14,813 bases of DNA from Candidatus Jacksonbacteria bacterium (GCA_018698735.1 JABIPD010000108.1:1-14813), one strand, 5' to 3'. Positions 1-7,872 are shown, counted from the stretch's first letter. Numbers and translations: made by a program. Notes: generated from the sequence alone by a model not told the origin.

Positions 1-29
1 AGCCCTAATGTAGCTTGTTGTTTACAAAA

Positions 30-375
30 CGTCAAAGTTATGGTTTCGTAACTATAACCAACGGAAAGGTAAGAAACCATGCCAGATTCTCGAGGTTCCG
101 ACATTCCGAGGATGTCGATTGGCGACATCCCTGTTCTTCCGTGCCCCATCATTTGTACCATCGATGGCGTTCTAACTGCATACACGCCAAAGCACACGTC
201 TAGGATAGAGGTGTGCATGAGATTTAGGGCCTATGCTGAGGCCTTATCTGGTGGTTTCGATTTGTTTGGATGCACACAGATTCATGAAAACTGCCGTGGC
301 GAAAATACCAGGTTACGCTGGATTTAGAAGGCGGTGAGTCGTGATATCCTTTGGCGTTTGCAATCGTGCAGACGT
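30..375. other. Hairpin-rich, GC-elevated region without a convincing gene
   Basis: This stretch is clearly richer in G+C than the genes to its right and holds several strong potential stems. They are 37-45 with 50-58 (9 bp, one G-U, 4-base loop), 110-117 with 123-130 (8 bp perfect, loop ATTGG), 192-197 with 211-216 (6 bp), 220-231 with 240-249 (4+6 bp with a 2-base bulge) and 355-362 with 367-374 (8 bp, one G-U, loop ATCG). I recognise no known RNA family: the hallmark sequences of RNase P RNA, SRP RNA and tmRNA are absent. It could be a structured RNA, the tail of an element that begins left of the window, or a decayed gene. The last hairpin is followed only by a loose T-rich stretch, so it is a weak terminator candidate. 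Confidence 0.35.
79..327 (+). CDS. Doubtful small open reading frame, 82 aa, unknown
   Basis: This is an ATG-started frame with a Shine-Dalgarno-like AAAGG (65-69) nine bases upstream. The product would be soluble, with six cysteines (PCPIIC near the N-terminal third, then VC and GC...NC), and matches no family I know. Against a real gene, a hand count gives G+C of about 45, 52 and 51 percent at codon positions 1, 2 and 3. That is not the usual coding pattern, in which position 1 is highest and position 2 lowest. Strong hairpins also lie across the frame. I keep it as a candidate only; a non-coding RNA or chance frame is at least as likely. Confidence 0.22.
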   Translation: MPDSRGSDIPRMSIGDIPVLPCPIICTIDGVLTAYTPKHTSRIEVCMRFRAYAEALSGGFDLFGCTQIHENCRGENTRLRWI

Positions 376-391
376 CGAGGGACTATTTAAT

Positions 392-525
392 TTAAATTCT
401 AAACTCTAAATTAAAAATACTAAACAATATCAAAATTCTAATATCAAATGTTCGAAACGTTTCGAATTTTGAAATTTGATTATTGAAGTTTGTTTAGAAA
501 TTAGTGCTTAGGATTTAGAATTTAA
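392..525. repeat. 134-bp AT-rich palindromic repeat
   Basis: This is a large inverted repeat, exactly symmetric about 458/459. The outer 12 bases are perfect (392-403 TTAAATTCTAAA with 514-525 TTTAGAATTTAA). The centre is a perfect 16-base palindrome, TTCGAAACGTTTCGAA, at 451-466. Between them the arms match only in part, for example CTAAACAA at 420-427 with TTGTTTAG at 490-497. The style (TTTAGAATTT-type arms around a TTCGAAACG core) resembles palindromic intergenic repeats I recall from CPR, Omnitrophica and Planctomycetes genomes; that comparison is from memory. It contains no gene and ends 14 bases before the uvrA -35 box. The decayed inner arms suggest an old copy, or selection on the ends and centre. 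Confidence 0.85.
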
Positions 526-539
526 CATCTTCTAGGGGG

Positions 540-568
540 TTGTTTGATAGAGTATTTTCCTGTATACT
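540..568 (+). promoter_or_regulatory. Promoter of uvrA
   Basis: The -35 box is TTGTTT (540-545) and the -10 box TATACT (563-568), with a spacer of exactly 17 bases. Transcription would start near 575, giving a leader of about 19 bases without a Shine-Dalgarno sequence. The in-frame TTG at 540 that would lengthen UvrA by 18 residues is the -35 box itself, so it cannot be translated from this promoter. Confidence 0.6.
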
Positions 569-593
569 GCTTTCTTGTTGGCCACATAAAACT

Positions 594-3452
594 ATGGCAG
601 GGAAAATACATATTAAAGGCGCACGCGTGCACAACCTTAAAAATATCACGGTAGATATTCCTCGTGATAAATTGGTTGTAATTACCGGACTTTCTGGGTC
701 TGGGAAATCTTCTTTGGCATTTGATACAATTTACGCAGAAGGGCAGCGCAGGTATGTAGAATCTTTATCTGCATATGCACGTCAGTTTTTGGGATTAATG
801 GAAAAGCCAGATGTCGATCAGATAGATGGGCTTTCCCCTGCTATTGCAATCGATCAAAAAACTGCTTCGCATAATCCACGCTCGACGGTTGGCACGGTAA
901 CGGAGATTTATGATTATCTCCGTCTTTTATTTGCTCGAGTTGGAGTTCCACATTGTCCTATTAGTGGCGAAAAGCTTGAAAAACAAACCATAGACCAGAT
1001 AACCGATAAAGTGCTAGCGCTTCCATCAAAAACAGCTATCGCGGTTGTTGCGCCTGTTATACGTGATCAGAAAGGTGAGCACAAACGAACAATAGAAGAG
1101 ATGCAAAAAGCAGGATATGCTCGTGTGCGAATAGATGGCAGCTTAATGATGATAGATGAAGCAGAAGATATAAAACTTGATCCAAAGAAAAAACATACGA
1201 TAGATGTAGTGGTAGATAGGCTTATTATTTCTGCTAAAACAGATAAAGCGAGATTAACAGATTCATTAGAAACAGCGTTGGATCTTGGAGATGGGCTTGT
1301 GATTGTTCTTGATACCGACACCAATAAGGAGTTTTTATTTAGTCAGCATTACTACTCCCCTCATTGCGAGATTAACTTACCAGAATTAGAACCACGACAT
1401 TTTTCGTTTAACAGTCCGCATGGAGCATGTGAAGAATGTGGCGGACTTGGGTCTAAGTTAGAGGTTGATTCAGATTTTATTGTTCCTAATAAAAAATTAA
1501 CAATAGCAGAAGGCGCTATTCGGCCATGGGCACGGAGTGCGTCTCATCAAACCTGGTATACCAGAATTCTTGCGGCAGTTGCAGAAGAATATGGCTTCGA
1601 TTTAAATACGCCGTATCAAGACTTAAAGAAAAAAGATATAGAAATTCTTTTGAATGGATCTGGAAATAAACAATATAAATTAGGGTTTTCTTCTGATAAG
1701 TTTTCTGGCGAATATGCGACTTCATTCGAAGGAATTATTCCAAACCTTGAACGTAGGTATAAAGAAACAGATTCAGATTATATTAGAAGGGAAATAGAAG
1801 GCTACATGCGGATTATTGAATGTCCAGTGTGTCATGGAAAACGCCTCAGAAAAGATGTGTGGAATGTAACGGTTGGTGGTTGGACGATAACAGAGATAGT
1901 TACCTTGCCTATTAATGAATGCTTGGAGTTGTTCCAAAAATTGAGTAATCCTAAAAAGAAAACAAAGAAAAGTTTAGACAAAAAATCTCAAGAGATTTCC
2001 CGACAGATTTTAAAAGAGATTATTGCCCGGTTGTCGTTTTTAGATAATGTAGGGATTTCGTATCTTACACTCGATCGTTCGGCTTCTACACTTTCGGGTG
2101 GAGAGTCTCAACGTATTCGACTTGCAACACAGATTGGGTCTGGGCTTTCTGGTGTTATTTATATTTTAGACGAACCATCTATTGGGTTACATCAACGAGA
2201 TAACGATCGCTTGATAAAGACGCTGAAAAATTTACGAGATTTAGGAAACACGGTTATTGTGGTAGAGCATGATGAAGACACTATCCGTGCGAGTGATCAT
2301 GTTATCGATATTGGGCCTGGCGCAGGTGCTCATGGTGGAAAAATTGTTGCTCAAGGAACGCCAGCTCAGATCGAAAAAAAGAAAGATTCGTTAACCGGCG
2401 CATATATGTCTGGGAAAGAATCTATTCCAAGTGCGAAAAAGAAACGAGAAGGAAATGGCAAAACGCTTACCATAAAAAAAGCAGAAGAGCATAATTTGCA
2501 AGGTATTCATGCGACTATTCCGCTCGGGCAATTTGTGTGTGTAACAGGAGTATCTGGATCTGGAAAATCTACGCTTGTAACAGATATTTTAGCAAAGGCA
2601 CTTCGGAGGCATTTTCATCGAGCAAAAGACAGGCCAGGAAAGCACGAGGGCATAGACGGGCTCGAGCATTTGGATAAAGTAATAGAAATAGACCAATCTC
2701 CGATTGGTAGAACCCCACGTTCTAATCCTGCAACCTATACAGGCTTGTTTACTCCAATCCGAGATTTATTTGCACAGACACCAGAGGCAAAAATTCGGGG
2801 TTATAGACCAGGAAGGTTTAGTTTTAATGTAAAAGGCGGCAGATGCGAGGCCTGTCAGGGTGATGGATTGGTTAAGATAGAAATGCATTTTTTGCCAGAT
2901 GTGTATGTTGAATGCGAGGAATGTAGTGGCAGACGCTATAATCAACAAGTGTTAGATATTCATTATAAGGGTAAAAATATTTCGGATGTGTTGCATATGA
3001 CAGTAGAGCAAGCACATGCTTTTTTTAGAAACATTCCTCCGATTGCAAATAAGTTAAAAACATTGGAAGATGTAGGGCTTGGGTATATTCAGCTTGGACA
3101 ATCGGCTACAACTCTTTCTGGTGGCGAGGCTCAACGAATTAAGCTCGCGAGCGAATTATCTCGTCGTGCAACCGGAAAAACATTGTATATTTTAGACGAG
3201 CCAACGACCGGTCTTCATTTTGAAGATGTAAAAAGGCTTCTTATGGTATTAAATCGTTTAGTAGATAAAGGGAATAGTATTCTCGTTATTGAACATAATT
3301 TAGATGTTGTTAAATCTGCAGACTGGATTATAGATTTAGGCCCAGATGGTGGAGATAAAGGCGGGTTTATTGTTGCAGAAGGCAGACCAAAGGATATTAT
3401 AAAACAGAAAAAAAGTTATACAGGCCAATATCTTAAACGAATGTTTGAATAA
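594..3452 (+). CDS. uvrA: UvrA, excinuclease ABC subunit A
   Basis: UvrA is the ATP-dependent DNA-damage sensor of nucleotide excision repair. It dimerises, scans DNA with UvrB and loads UvrB at lesions. The 952-residue product matches the usual length of about 940. Both ABC cassettes are complete. The Walker A motifs are at about 32-40 (GLSGSGKSS) and 652-660 (GVSGSGKST). The signatures are LSGGESQR from 500 and LSGGEAQR from 841, each followed by a LDEP Walker B. The DNA-binding zinc site near the C-terminus is intact (C751, C754, C774, C777). A further CxxC pair lies at 410/413. The first zinc site, however, has Ser255 where family members usually have Cys (S255, C258, C279, C282). The ATG at 594 was chosen because the protein then begins exactly where homologues do and because an upstream TTG lies inside the promoter. 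It heads a tight three-gene run. uvrB and uvrC are not in the window. Confidence 0.97.
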   Translation: MAGKIHIKGARVHNLKNITVDIPRDKLVVITGLSGSGKSSLAFDTIYAEGQRRYVESLSAYARQFLGLMEKPDVDQIDGLSPAIAIDQKTASHNPRSTVGTVTEIYDYLRLLFARVGVPHCPISGEKLEKQTIDQITDKVLALPSKTAIAVVAPVIRDQKGEHKRTIEEMQKAGYARVRIDGSLMMIDEAEDIKLDPKKKHTIDVVVDRLIISAKTDKARLTDSLETALDLGDGLVIVLDTDTNKEFLFSQHYYSPHCEINLPELEPRHFSFNSPHGACEECGGLGSKLEVDSDFIVPNKKLTIAEGAIRPWARSASHQTWYTRILAAVAEEYGFDLNTPYQDLKKKDIEILLNGSGNKQYKLGFSSDKFSGEYATSFEGIIPNLERRYKETDSDYIRREIEGYMRIIECPVCHGKRLRKDVWNVTVGGWTITEIVTLPINECLELFQKLSNPKKKTKKSLDKKSQEISRQILKEIIARLSFLDNVGISYLTLDRSASTLSGGESQRIRLATQIGSGLSGVIYILDEPSIGLHQRDNDRLIKTLKNLRDLGNTVIVVEHDEDTIRASDHVIDIGPGAGAHGGKIVAQGTPAQIEKKKDSLTGAYMSGKESIPSAKKKREGNGKTLTIKKAEEHNLQGIHATIPLGQFVCVTGVSGSGKSTLVTDILAKALRRHFHRAKDRPGKHEGIDGLEHLDKVIEIDQSPIGRTPRSNPATYTGLFTPIRDLFAQTPEAKIRGYRPGRFSFNVKGGRCEACQGDGLVKIEMHFLPDVYVECEECSGRRYNQQVLDIHYKGKNISDVLHMTVEQAHAFFRNIPPIANKLKTLEDVGLGYIQLGQSATTLSGGEAQRIKLASELSRRATGKTLYILDEPTTGLHFEDVKRLLMVLNRLVDKGNSILVIEHNLDVVKSADWIIDLGPDGGDKGGFIVAEGRPKDIIKQKKSYTGQYLKRMFE

Positions 3453-3453
3453 T

Positions 3454-4380
3454 ATGGAACTTGAATCGGCGGTTCTTGAAACCATGGTCTATTACGACCT
3501 CTTTGACTACCCTCTTTCTGGGGTAGAATTATGGAAGTACCTTATCTCGGCAGAATCATATTCGTTGGACGAGGTGATTCAAACTGCAAATCAGCATAAA
3601 GAAATCGCATTCGATCGCGGTTTTTTTTGTATAAAAGGAAAAGAATGGGTTATAGGCGAACGGATGGATCGATACAATACGGCCCTTCGTTTACGGAAAA
3701 AATTGTATCGCTGGAGGTGGGTTTTTAGAAGCATTCCTTTTATGAGGGCTGTGTATATTTCGGGTCCTTTGGCTCAAGATGCGCCTCATAAAGAAAGCGA
3801 TATCGATTTGATTCTTTTTTCCAAACATAACAGATTATGGACCAGTAGGTTTTTTATGACAACTGTTTTAAAAGTGTTTCGGGCTCGACCACAATATATT
3901 CCAACCTTACAAAAAATGAGAGGTACCAATAAAGGAAAGCTTTGTTGTAATCTTTGGGTGTCTGATGAAAAGAACAGTCTTGAGCCATACGCATTACCAC
4001 CGACAGATTCCCATTTTGCTTTATGGCTTAAGCATATTACTCCTTTGTGGGTTTCTGATGAGCAGGTGAGTAAAAAATTTGTTCACGATAATTCTTGGAT
4101 AAAAAAAGTATCTGAATTTGAAAACACCGCTGTTGTTTATAAAAAAGCGACGTGGATTCAAAGGATTGCAGAAATGATTGTGAGAATTATCCCAGATAGC
4201 TGGTATCAAAGTCTTCAATGGGTGCTTATGCCCGCTGAAATGAAGAAAAAAGCCCAGAGCAAAGATACTTCGGTTGTGGTAAGAAGAAATTGTGCTAAAC
4301 TGCATGTGACAGATAAGAGAGATTATTATAATCGTGCTTGGAGGGAGCGTGTGCAAGCATATGACCAGCCACGATCATAG
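3454..4380 (+). CDS. Nucleotidyltransferase-like protein with winged-helix-like N-terminus
   Basis: This 308-residue soluble protein has no assignable substrate. Residues 1-60 (ETMVYYDLFDYPLSGVELWKYL and on) look like a small winged-helix domain of a kind often found ahead of nucleotidyltransferase domains in CPR proteins. Residues 100-120 carry the polymerase-beta-type motif: SG at 103-104, then SDID with acidic residues D116 and D118 on a hydrophobic strand (LILF). In this superfamily these aspartates bind the metal used to transfer an NMP. The C-terminal half is basic and aromatic-rich (WRERVQAYDQ at the end) without a motif I can name. The ATG lies one base after the uvrA stop. A TTG at 3445 overlapping uvrA is also possible. 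The gene overlaps the next gene by 20 bases, so the three are probably co-transcribed. The superfamily call is fairly safe; the function is open. Confidence 0.75.
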   Translation: MELESAVLETMVYYDLFDYPLSGVELWKYLISAESYSLDEVIQTANQHKEIAFDRGFFCIKGKEWVIGERMDRYNTALRLRKKLYRWRWVFRSIPFMRAVYISGPLAQDAPHKESDIDLILFSKHNRLWTSRFFMTTVLKVFRARPQYIPTLQKMRGTNKGKLCCNLWVSDEKNSLEPYALPPTDSHFALWLKHITPLWVSDEQVSKKFVHDNSWIKKVSEFENTAVVYKKATWIQRIAEMIVRIIPDSWYQSLQWVLMPAEMKKKAQSKDTSVVVRRNCAKLHVTDKRDYYNRAWRERVQAYDQPRS

Positions 4381-5758
4381 AGATACAACTCTGAGTACAT
4401 CGAAGTTTATTCAGAGACTTACCCTCTTACTTTTTATATTGCTCCCAATTCAAACGCGCTGGATTGCAGTACCAGCAACGCTTCATGGCGGGTATTGGGA
4501 ATACGGAACTGTGTCTTTATATGCGACACAGATTTTTATTTTTTTAATAGCCGCATATTATCTTCTTCAAACATATAAAAATAAAAAGCAACCGCTTTCG
4601 TTGTTGATAGTAAAATCTTGGGTAGGTTTATTTATAACAAAGCACAAGGTTTTAACGCTTTTTTTGTTTTGGTTGCTGTTAAGTATTTTATGGGCGCCAA
4701 GAACAGCAGCAATTGGTGTTTGGTTATTATTGTTTTTAACTGCTGTATGTTTTTGGTATGTGCTTCAAGCAAGTAAGTTGTCTTTAAAGGTTATACTCGT
4801 GTCTGTAGGAATCGGGATGCTTATTTCTGGAGGGATAGGGATGATACAATTTGCGCAACAACATGTGCCAGCTTCGAGTTTATGGGGGGTTGCAGAACAG
4901 AATCCGCAAGATTTGGGCCCATCTACCGTAGAAACTTCTTTGCGGCGATGGCTTCGAGGCTACGGTACGTTTCCTCATCCTAATCTTTTGGGTGGATGGA
5001 TGGTATTGGGGCTTTTGTGTTGGTTAGGAGTGTTTTTAGCTACTCACCCGCTTACTTCAGACAAAGATTCATGGGCGCGGCTTATGGCGATTGTGGGGAC
5101 AGTAGTTGGTGCTGGCGGGCTCTGGCTTTCCTTTTCTCGGAGTGCGTGGCTAGGGTTTTGTGTGTTTTTATTTTTGTTTTGGCTGTATGTATTAATCAAA
5201 AAAAGAACATGGTTTATTCCTGTTTTTAAATGGACGCTTCTTATCGCTCTTATGCTGGTTATTTCTGCAGCGGTTTTTGAAGACCCTTTCCGTGCTCGGA
5301 CTTCGTTTGTCGACCAAAGCTCGCTTGCACAATTTAGACTAGAAGAACAATCTCAGAACGATCGTGTTAAACAATGGCAAGAAGCAAAAGATATTGGTTT
5401 TTCAAAAACTGCTGGAGTTGGTTCTGGTGTTGGAAACTATACCGCCTTTCTTGGCCGGCTGTTTCCCTCTCGAGAGGTGTATCAATTGCAACCAATGCAT
5501 AGCACTCCTGTACTTGTTGGGCTTGAACTTGGGATTATTGGGAGTTTTTTGCTGTTGCTGTTGATTATTCAATATATAAAAAAGTTTGTTCAGCATCCAT
5601 TTGGAATGTTTTTGCTTATAGCAGTTCTGGGGATGATGCTGTTCGATCATTATTGGTGGAGCCTGTACCCTGGGGTACTTGCAACCACTTTTGCGTTCTG
5701 GTTTGCAGCCCAAAATATAACAAAACCAGAGCAATTAAGGATATTTGGAGCATCATAG
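4361..5758 (+). CDS. O-antigen ligase/polymerase family membrane protein (Wzy/WaaL-like)
   Basis: This 465-residue polytopic membrane protein has roughly ten hydrophobic segments, for example residues 20-40, 50-70, 95-140, 145-165, 200-225, 235-280 and 370-445. A large extracytoplasmic loop holds the GYGTFPHPNLLGG segment and later GVGSGVGNYTAFLG...QPMHSTPVLVGLELG, the layout of the Wzy_C (O-antigen ligase/polymerase) family. Members join or polymerise undecaprenyl-linked sugars on the outer face of the membrane, or glycosylate proteins. The substrate cannot be told from sequence. The start is uncertain: the ATG at 4361 is used here, but GTG at 4349 or 4334 are in frame, and GGAGGG at 4340-4345 lies just upstream. 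It overlaps the preceding gene by 20 bases, pointing to translational coupling. Only a T-run without a hairpin follows the stop. Confidence 0.82.
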   Translation: MTSHDHRDTTLSTSKFIQRLTLLLFILLPIQTRWIAVPATLHGGYWEYGTVSLYATQIFIFLIAAYYLLQTYKNKKQPLSLLIVKSWVGLFITKHKVLTLFLFWLLLSILWAPRTAAIGVWLLLFLTAVCFWYVLQASKLSLKVILVSVGIGMLISGGIGMIQFAQQHVPASSLWGVAEQNPQDLGPSTVETSLRRWLRGYGTFPHPNLLGGWMVLGLLCWLGVFLATHPLTSDKDSWARLMAIVGTVVGAGGLWLSFSRSAWLGFCVFLFLFWLYVLIKKRTWFIPVFKWTLLIALMLVISAAVFEDPFRARTSFVDQSSLAQFRLEEQSQNDRVKQWQEAKDIGFSKTAGVGSGVGNYTAFLGRLFPSREVYQLQPMHSTPVLVGLELGIIGSFLLLLLIIQYIKKFVQHPFGMFLLIAVLGMMLFDHYWWSLYPGVLATTFAFWFAAQNITKPEQLRIFGAS

Positions 5759-5790
5759 GCTTTTTTTAGCATAATAAGAGAAAAAATAAA

Positions 5791-5817
5791 TTAGCACTAA
5801 GTCTTGACAAGTGCTAA
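5791..5817 (+). promoter_or_regulatory. CIRCE operator (HrcA binding site)
   Basis: TTAGCACTA, nine bases, then AAGTGCTAA. This is the exact 9-9-9 layout of the CIRCE element, with only the innermost base of each arm differing from the consensus arms TTAGCACTC and GAGTGCTAA. HrcA repressor binds CIRCE and blocks chaperone transcription until heat or unfolded proteins titrate it. Here the site covers the groES -35 box, so binding would directly exclude RNA polymerase, and the element is not part of the mRNA. Confidence 0.92.
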
Positions 5818-5831
5818 TTTTGTTATATAAT
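5804..5831 (+). promoter_or_regulatory. Promoter of groES-groEL
   Basis: Perfect consensus boxes: TTGACA (5804-5809) and TATAAT (5826-5831), 16 bases apart. The -35 box lies in the CIRCE spacer. The start point would be near 5838, giving a leader of about 70 bases that begins almost at once with a hairpin. Confidence 0.88.
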
Positions 5832-5840
5832 GAGCTGTGC

Positions 5841-5873
5841 CTTTCACTTATATATAAGCAATGGTAGTGAAAG
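5841..5873 (+). promoter_or_regulatory. Hairpin at the 5' end of the groESL mRNA
   Basis: CTTTCACT (5841-5848) and AGTGAAAG (5866-5873) form a perfect 8-bp stem with a 17-base AT-rich loop. It starts about three bases after the predicted transcription start and ends 34 bases before the groES ATG. It could protect the 5' end of the transcript or respond to temperature; the role is a guess. Confidence 0.5.
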
Positions 5874-5907
5874 ATTTTGGTTAAAATTAATAGTTAAAGA
5901 TATTTCT

Positions 5908-6201
5908 ATGAATATTCGTCCATTAGGCGATAGGGTCATTGTAAAGCCTGCTTCCGAAGAAGAGGTTACAAAGTCGGGGATTGTTCTTCCCGATTCCGCA
6001 AAAGAAGAAAAACCAGAAAAAGGAGAGGTTGTTGCCGTTGGTCCTGGAAAGATTCTTGAAAACGGTAGTAGGCAAGATATTTCGGTATCTGTTGGCGATA
6101 CTATTGTATTCGCAAAATACGCACCAAACGAAATAAAGGTAGATGGTGACGAACTTTTGATTATTCGGGAGGAAGATATTATGGCAGTAGTAGAGAATTA
6201 A
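5908..6201 (+). CDS. groES: GroES, co-chaperonin (Hsp10)
   Basis: GroES caps the GroEL ring and closes the folding chamber during the ATP cycle in the cytoplasm. The 97-residue product is full length for the family. It opens with MNIRPLGDRVIVKP, carries the mobile GroEL-binding loop near residues 17-33 (EEEVTKSGIVLPDSAKEEK) and ends with the usual strand (DELLIIREEDIMAVV). A longer reading from ATG 5830 would add 26 residues, but that codon overlaps the -10 box, so 5908 is the start. There is no clear Shine-Dalgarno sequence. It is followed 16 bases later by groEL and shares its CIRCE-controlled promoter. Confidence 0.97.
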   Translation: MNIRPLGDRVIVKPASEEEVTKSGIVLPDSAKEEKPEKGEVVAVGPGKILENGSRQDISVSVGDTIVFAKYAPNEIKVDGDELLIIREEDIMAVVEN

Positions 6202-6217
6202 TACGTCTATAAACAAT

Positions 6218-7849
6218 ATGGCAAAGCAAATTTTATTTGAAGAAGAAGCACGACAAGCAATGAAGAAAGGTGTTGATACACTTGCAAATGCAGTAAAGGT
6301 AACCCTCGGCCCAAAAGGCCGTAATGTTGTTTTGGATAGAGGCTTTGGATCCCCTACCATTACTAAAGATGGTGTTTCTGTTGCACGAGAAATTGAACTG
6401 GAAGATAAGTTCGAGAATATTGGAGCAGAGCTCGTAAAAGAAGTTGCATCTAAAACAAACGATGTTGCTGGTGATGGAACAACCACAGCTACCTTACTTG
6501 CTCAGGTGATGGTTACAACAGGAATGAAGAATGTTACTGCTGGCGCCTCGCCTATTTCATTAAAACGAGGAATGGACAGAGCTGTTGAAACAGTAGTAGA
6601 AGAGCTTAACAAAATTTCTAAAGATGTTTCGGGTAAAGAAGAGATTGCTCAGGTTGCATCTATCTCTGCGAATGATCCGGAGATAGGACAAAAGATTGCA
6701 GAAGCAATGGAGAAGGTTGGAAAAGACGGTGTTATTACGGTAGAAGAATCACAAGCATTTGGTATCGATACCGAACTTGTAGAGGGAATGCAATTTGATA
6801 GAGGGTATGTGTCTCCTTATATGGTAACCAACAGCGAAAGCATGGAAGCTGAATTCGAAGACCCGTCTATTCTTATTACCGACAAGAAAATTTCTGCGAT
6901 TGCAGATATTCTCCCGCTTCTCGAAAAACTTGCACAAGCAGGTAAAAAAGATTTAATTATTATCGCAGAAGACATAGACGGCGAAGCACTTGCAACATTG
7001 GTGGTAAATAAACTTCGAGGAACCTTTAATACCTTGGCGGTAAAAGCTCCTGGGTTTGGCGACAGACGAAAAGAAATGCTAGAAGATATCGCAATTGTTA
7101 CTGGCGGAAAAGTTATTTCCGAAGATGTTGGCATGAAACTAGATGCAACAGAAGTAGAAATGCTTGGGAGCGCCCGAAAAGTTATTGCAACAAAAGATAA
7201 TACTACGCTTGTTGAAGGCCGAGGAGACGAACAAGCAATAAAAGAGAGAGTTGCTATGATTCGAAAACAAATCGAAGAAAGCGATTCCGATTTTGACAAA
7301 GAAAAATTCCAAGAACGATTGGCTCGATTATCTGGTGGAGTTGCGATCGTAAAAGTTGGAGCAGCAAGTGAAGTAGAAATGAAAGAAAAGAAACACAGAA
7401 TAGAAGACGCACTCGCAGCTACTAAAGCTGCTGTAGAAGAAGGCATTGTTCCTGGCGGTGGAGTTGCTCTCTTGCGGTCTCAAACAGCTCTTGAATCTTT
7501 ACGTGTTGCTGGTGATGAAGAAATTGGAGTTGCTATTGTTCGCAGAGCATTAGAAGAGCCTATTCGTCAGATTGCAACAAATGCTGGAACCGATGGGTCT
7601 ATTGTTGTAGAGGAAATTCGAAAGCAGCAAGGGTCTATGGGGTATAATGCAGAAATCAACGAATATACCGATATGATTGTTGCTGGAATTGTTGACCCAA
7701 CAAAAGTTACTCGATCTGCCTTGCAGAATGCAGTTTCTATCGCAGGAATGTTCTTAACCACCGAAGCTGTGGTTACAGATTTAAAAGACGAAGACGAAGC
7801 ACCTCAAATGCCTGCTGGAATGCCAGGTGGCATGGGGATGGGAATGTAA
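6218..7849 (+). CDS. groEL: GroEL, 60-kDa chaperonin
   Basis: GroEL is the ATP-driven double-ring folding chaperone of the cytoplasm. The 543-residue product is full length. Visible landmarks are the nucleotide-binding TLGPKGRNVVLD (29-40), D51 in TKDG, and AGDGTTTA with D86. An apical domain lies at about 190-375, the GGGVALL segment follows it, and the C-terminus is the flexible Gly-Met-rich tail (PGGMGMGM) that lines the cavity. It is the second gene of the groES operon, 16 bases after groES and without a visible Shine-Dalgarno sequence. A hairpin terminator follows. Nothing is missing or unusual. Confidence 0.99.
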   Translation: MAKQILFEEEARQAMKKGVDTLANAVKVTLGPKGRNVVLDRGFGSPTITKDGVSVAREIELEDKFENIGAELVKEVASKTNDVAGDGTTTATLLAQVMVTTGMKNVTAGASPISLKRGMDRAVETVVEELNKISKDVSGKEEIAQVASISANDPEIGQKIAEAMEKVGKDGVITVEESQAFGIDTELVEGMQFDRGYVSPYMVTNSESMEAEFEDPSILITDKKISAIADILPLLEKLAQAGKKDLIIIAEDIDGEALATLVVNKLRGTFNTLAVKAPGFGDRRKEMLEDIAIVTGGKVISEDVGMKLDATEVEMLGSARKVIATKDNTTLVEGRGDEQAIKERVAMIRKQIEESDSDFDKEKFQERLARLSGGVAIVKVGAASEVEMKEKKHRIEDALAATKAAVEEGIVPGGGVALLRSQTALESLRVAGDEEIGVAIVRRALEEPIRQIATNAGTDGSIVVEEIRKQQGSMGYNAEINEYTDMIVAGIVDPTKVTRSALQNAVSIAGMFLTTEAVVTDLKDEDEAPQMPAGMPGGMGMGM

Positions 7850-7872
7850 GGTATACTAAACATATTATTGCC

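Noticed and set aside
15..203. 62-codon plus-strand frame at the left edge
   Set aside because: No ribosome site and crossed by stable hairpins; composition gives no coding signal.
540..593. N-terminal extension of UvrA from TTG 540
   Set aside because: The TTG is the first half of the -35 box, the extra 18 residues are unlike UvrA, and the family start fits the ATG at 594.
5830..5907. 26-residue extension of GroES from ATG 5830
   Set aside because: That ATG overlaps the -10 box and lies upstream of the predicted transcription start; homologues begin at MNIRPLGDRV.
5923..6486. 187-codon minus-strand frame across groES and groEL
   Set aside because: Antisense to two certain genes; low-complexity, no recognisable domain.
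6817..7446. 209-codon minus-strand frame inside groEL
   Set aside because: Serine-rich mirror translation of a certain gene, with no start signals or family resemblance.
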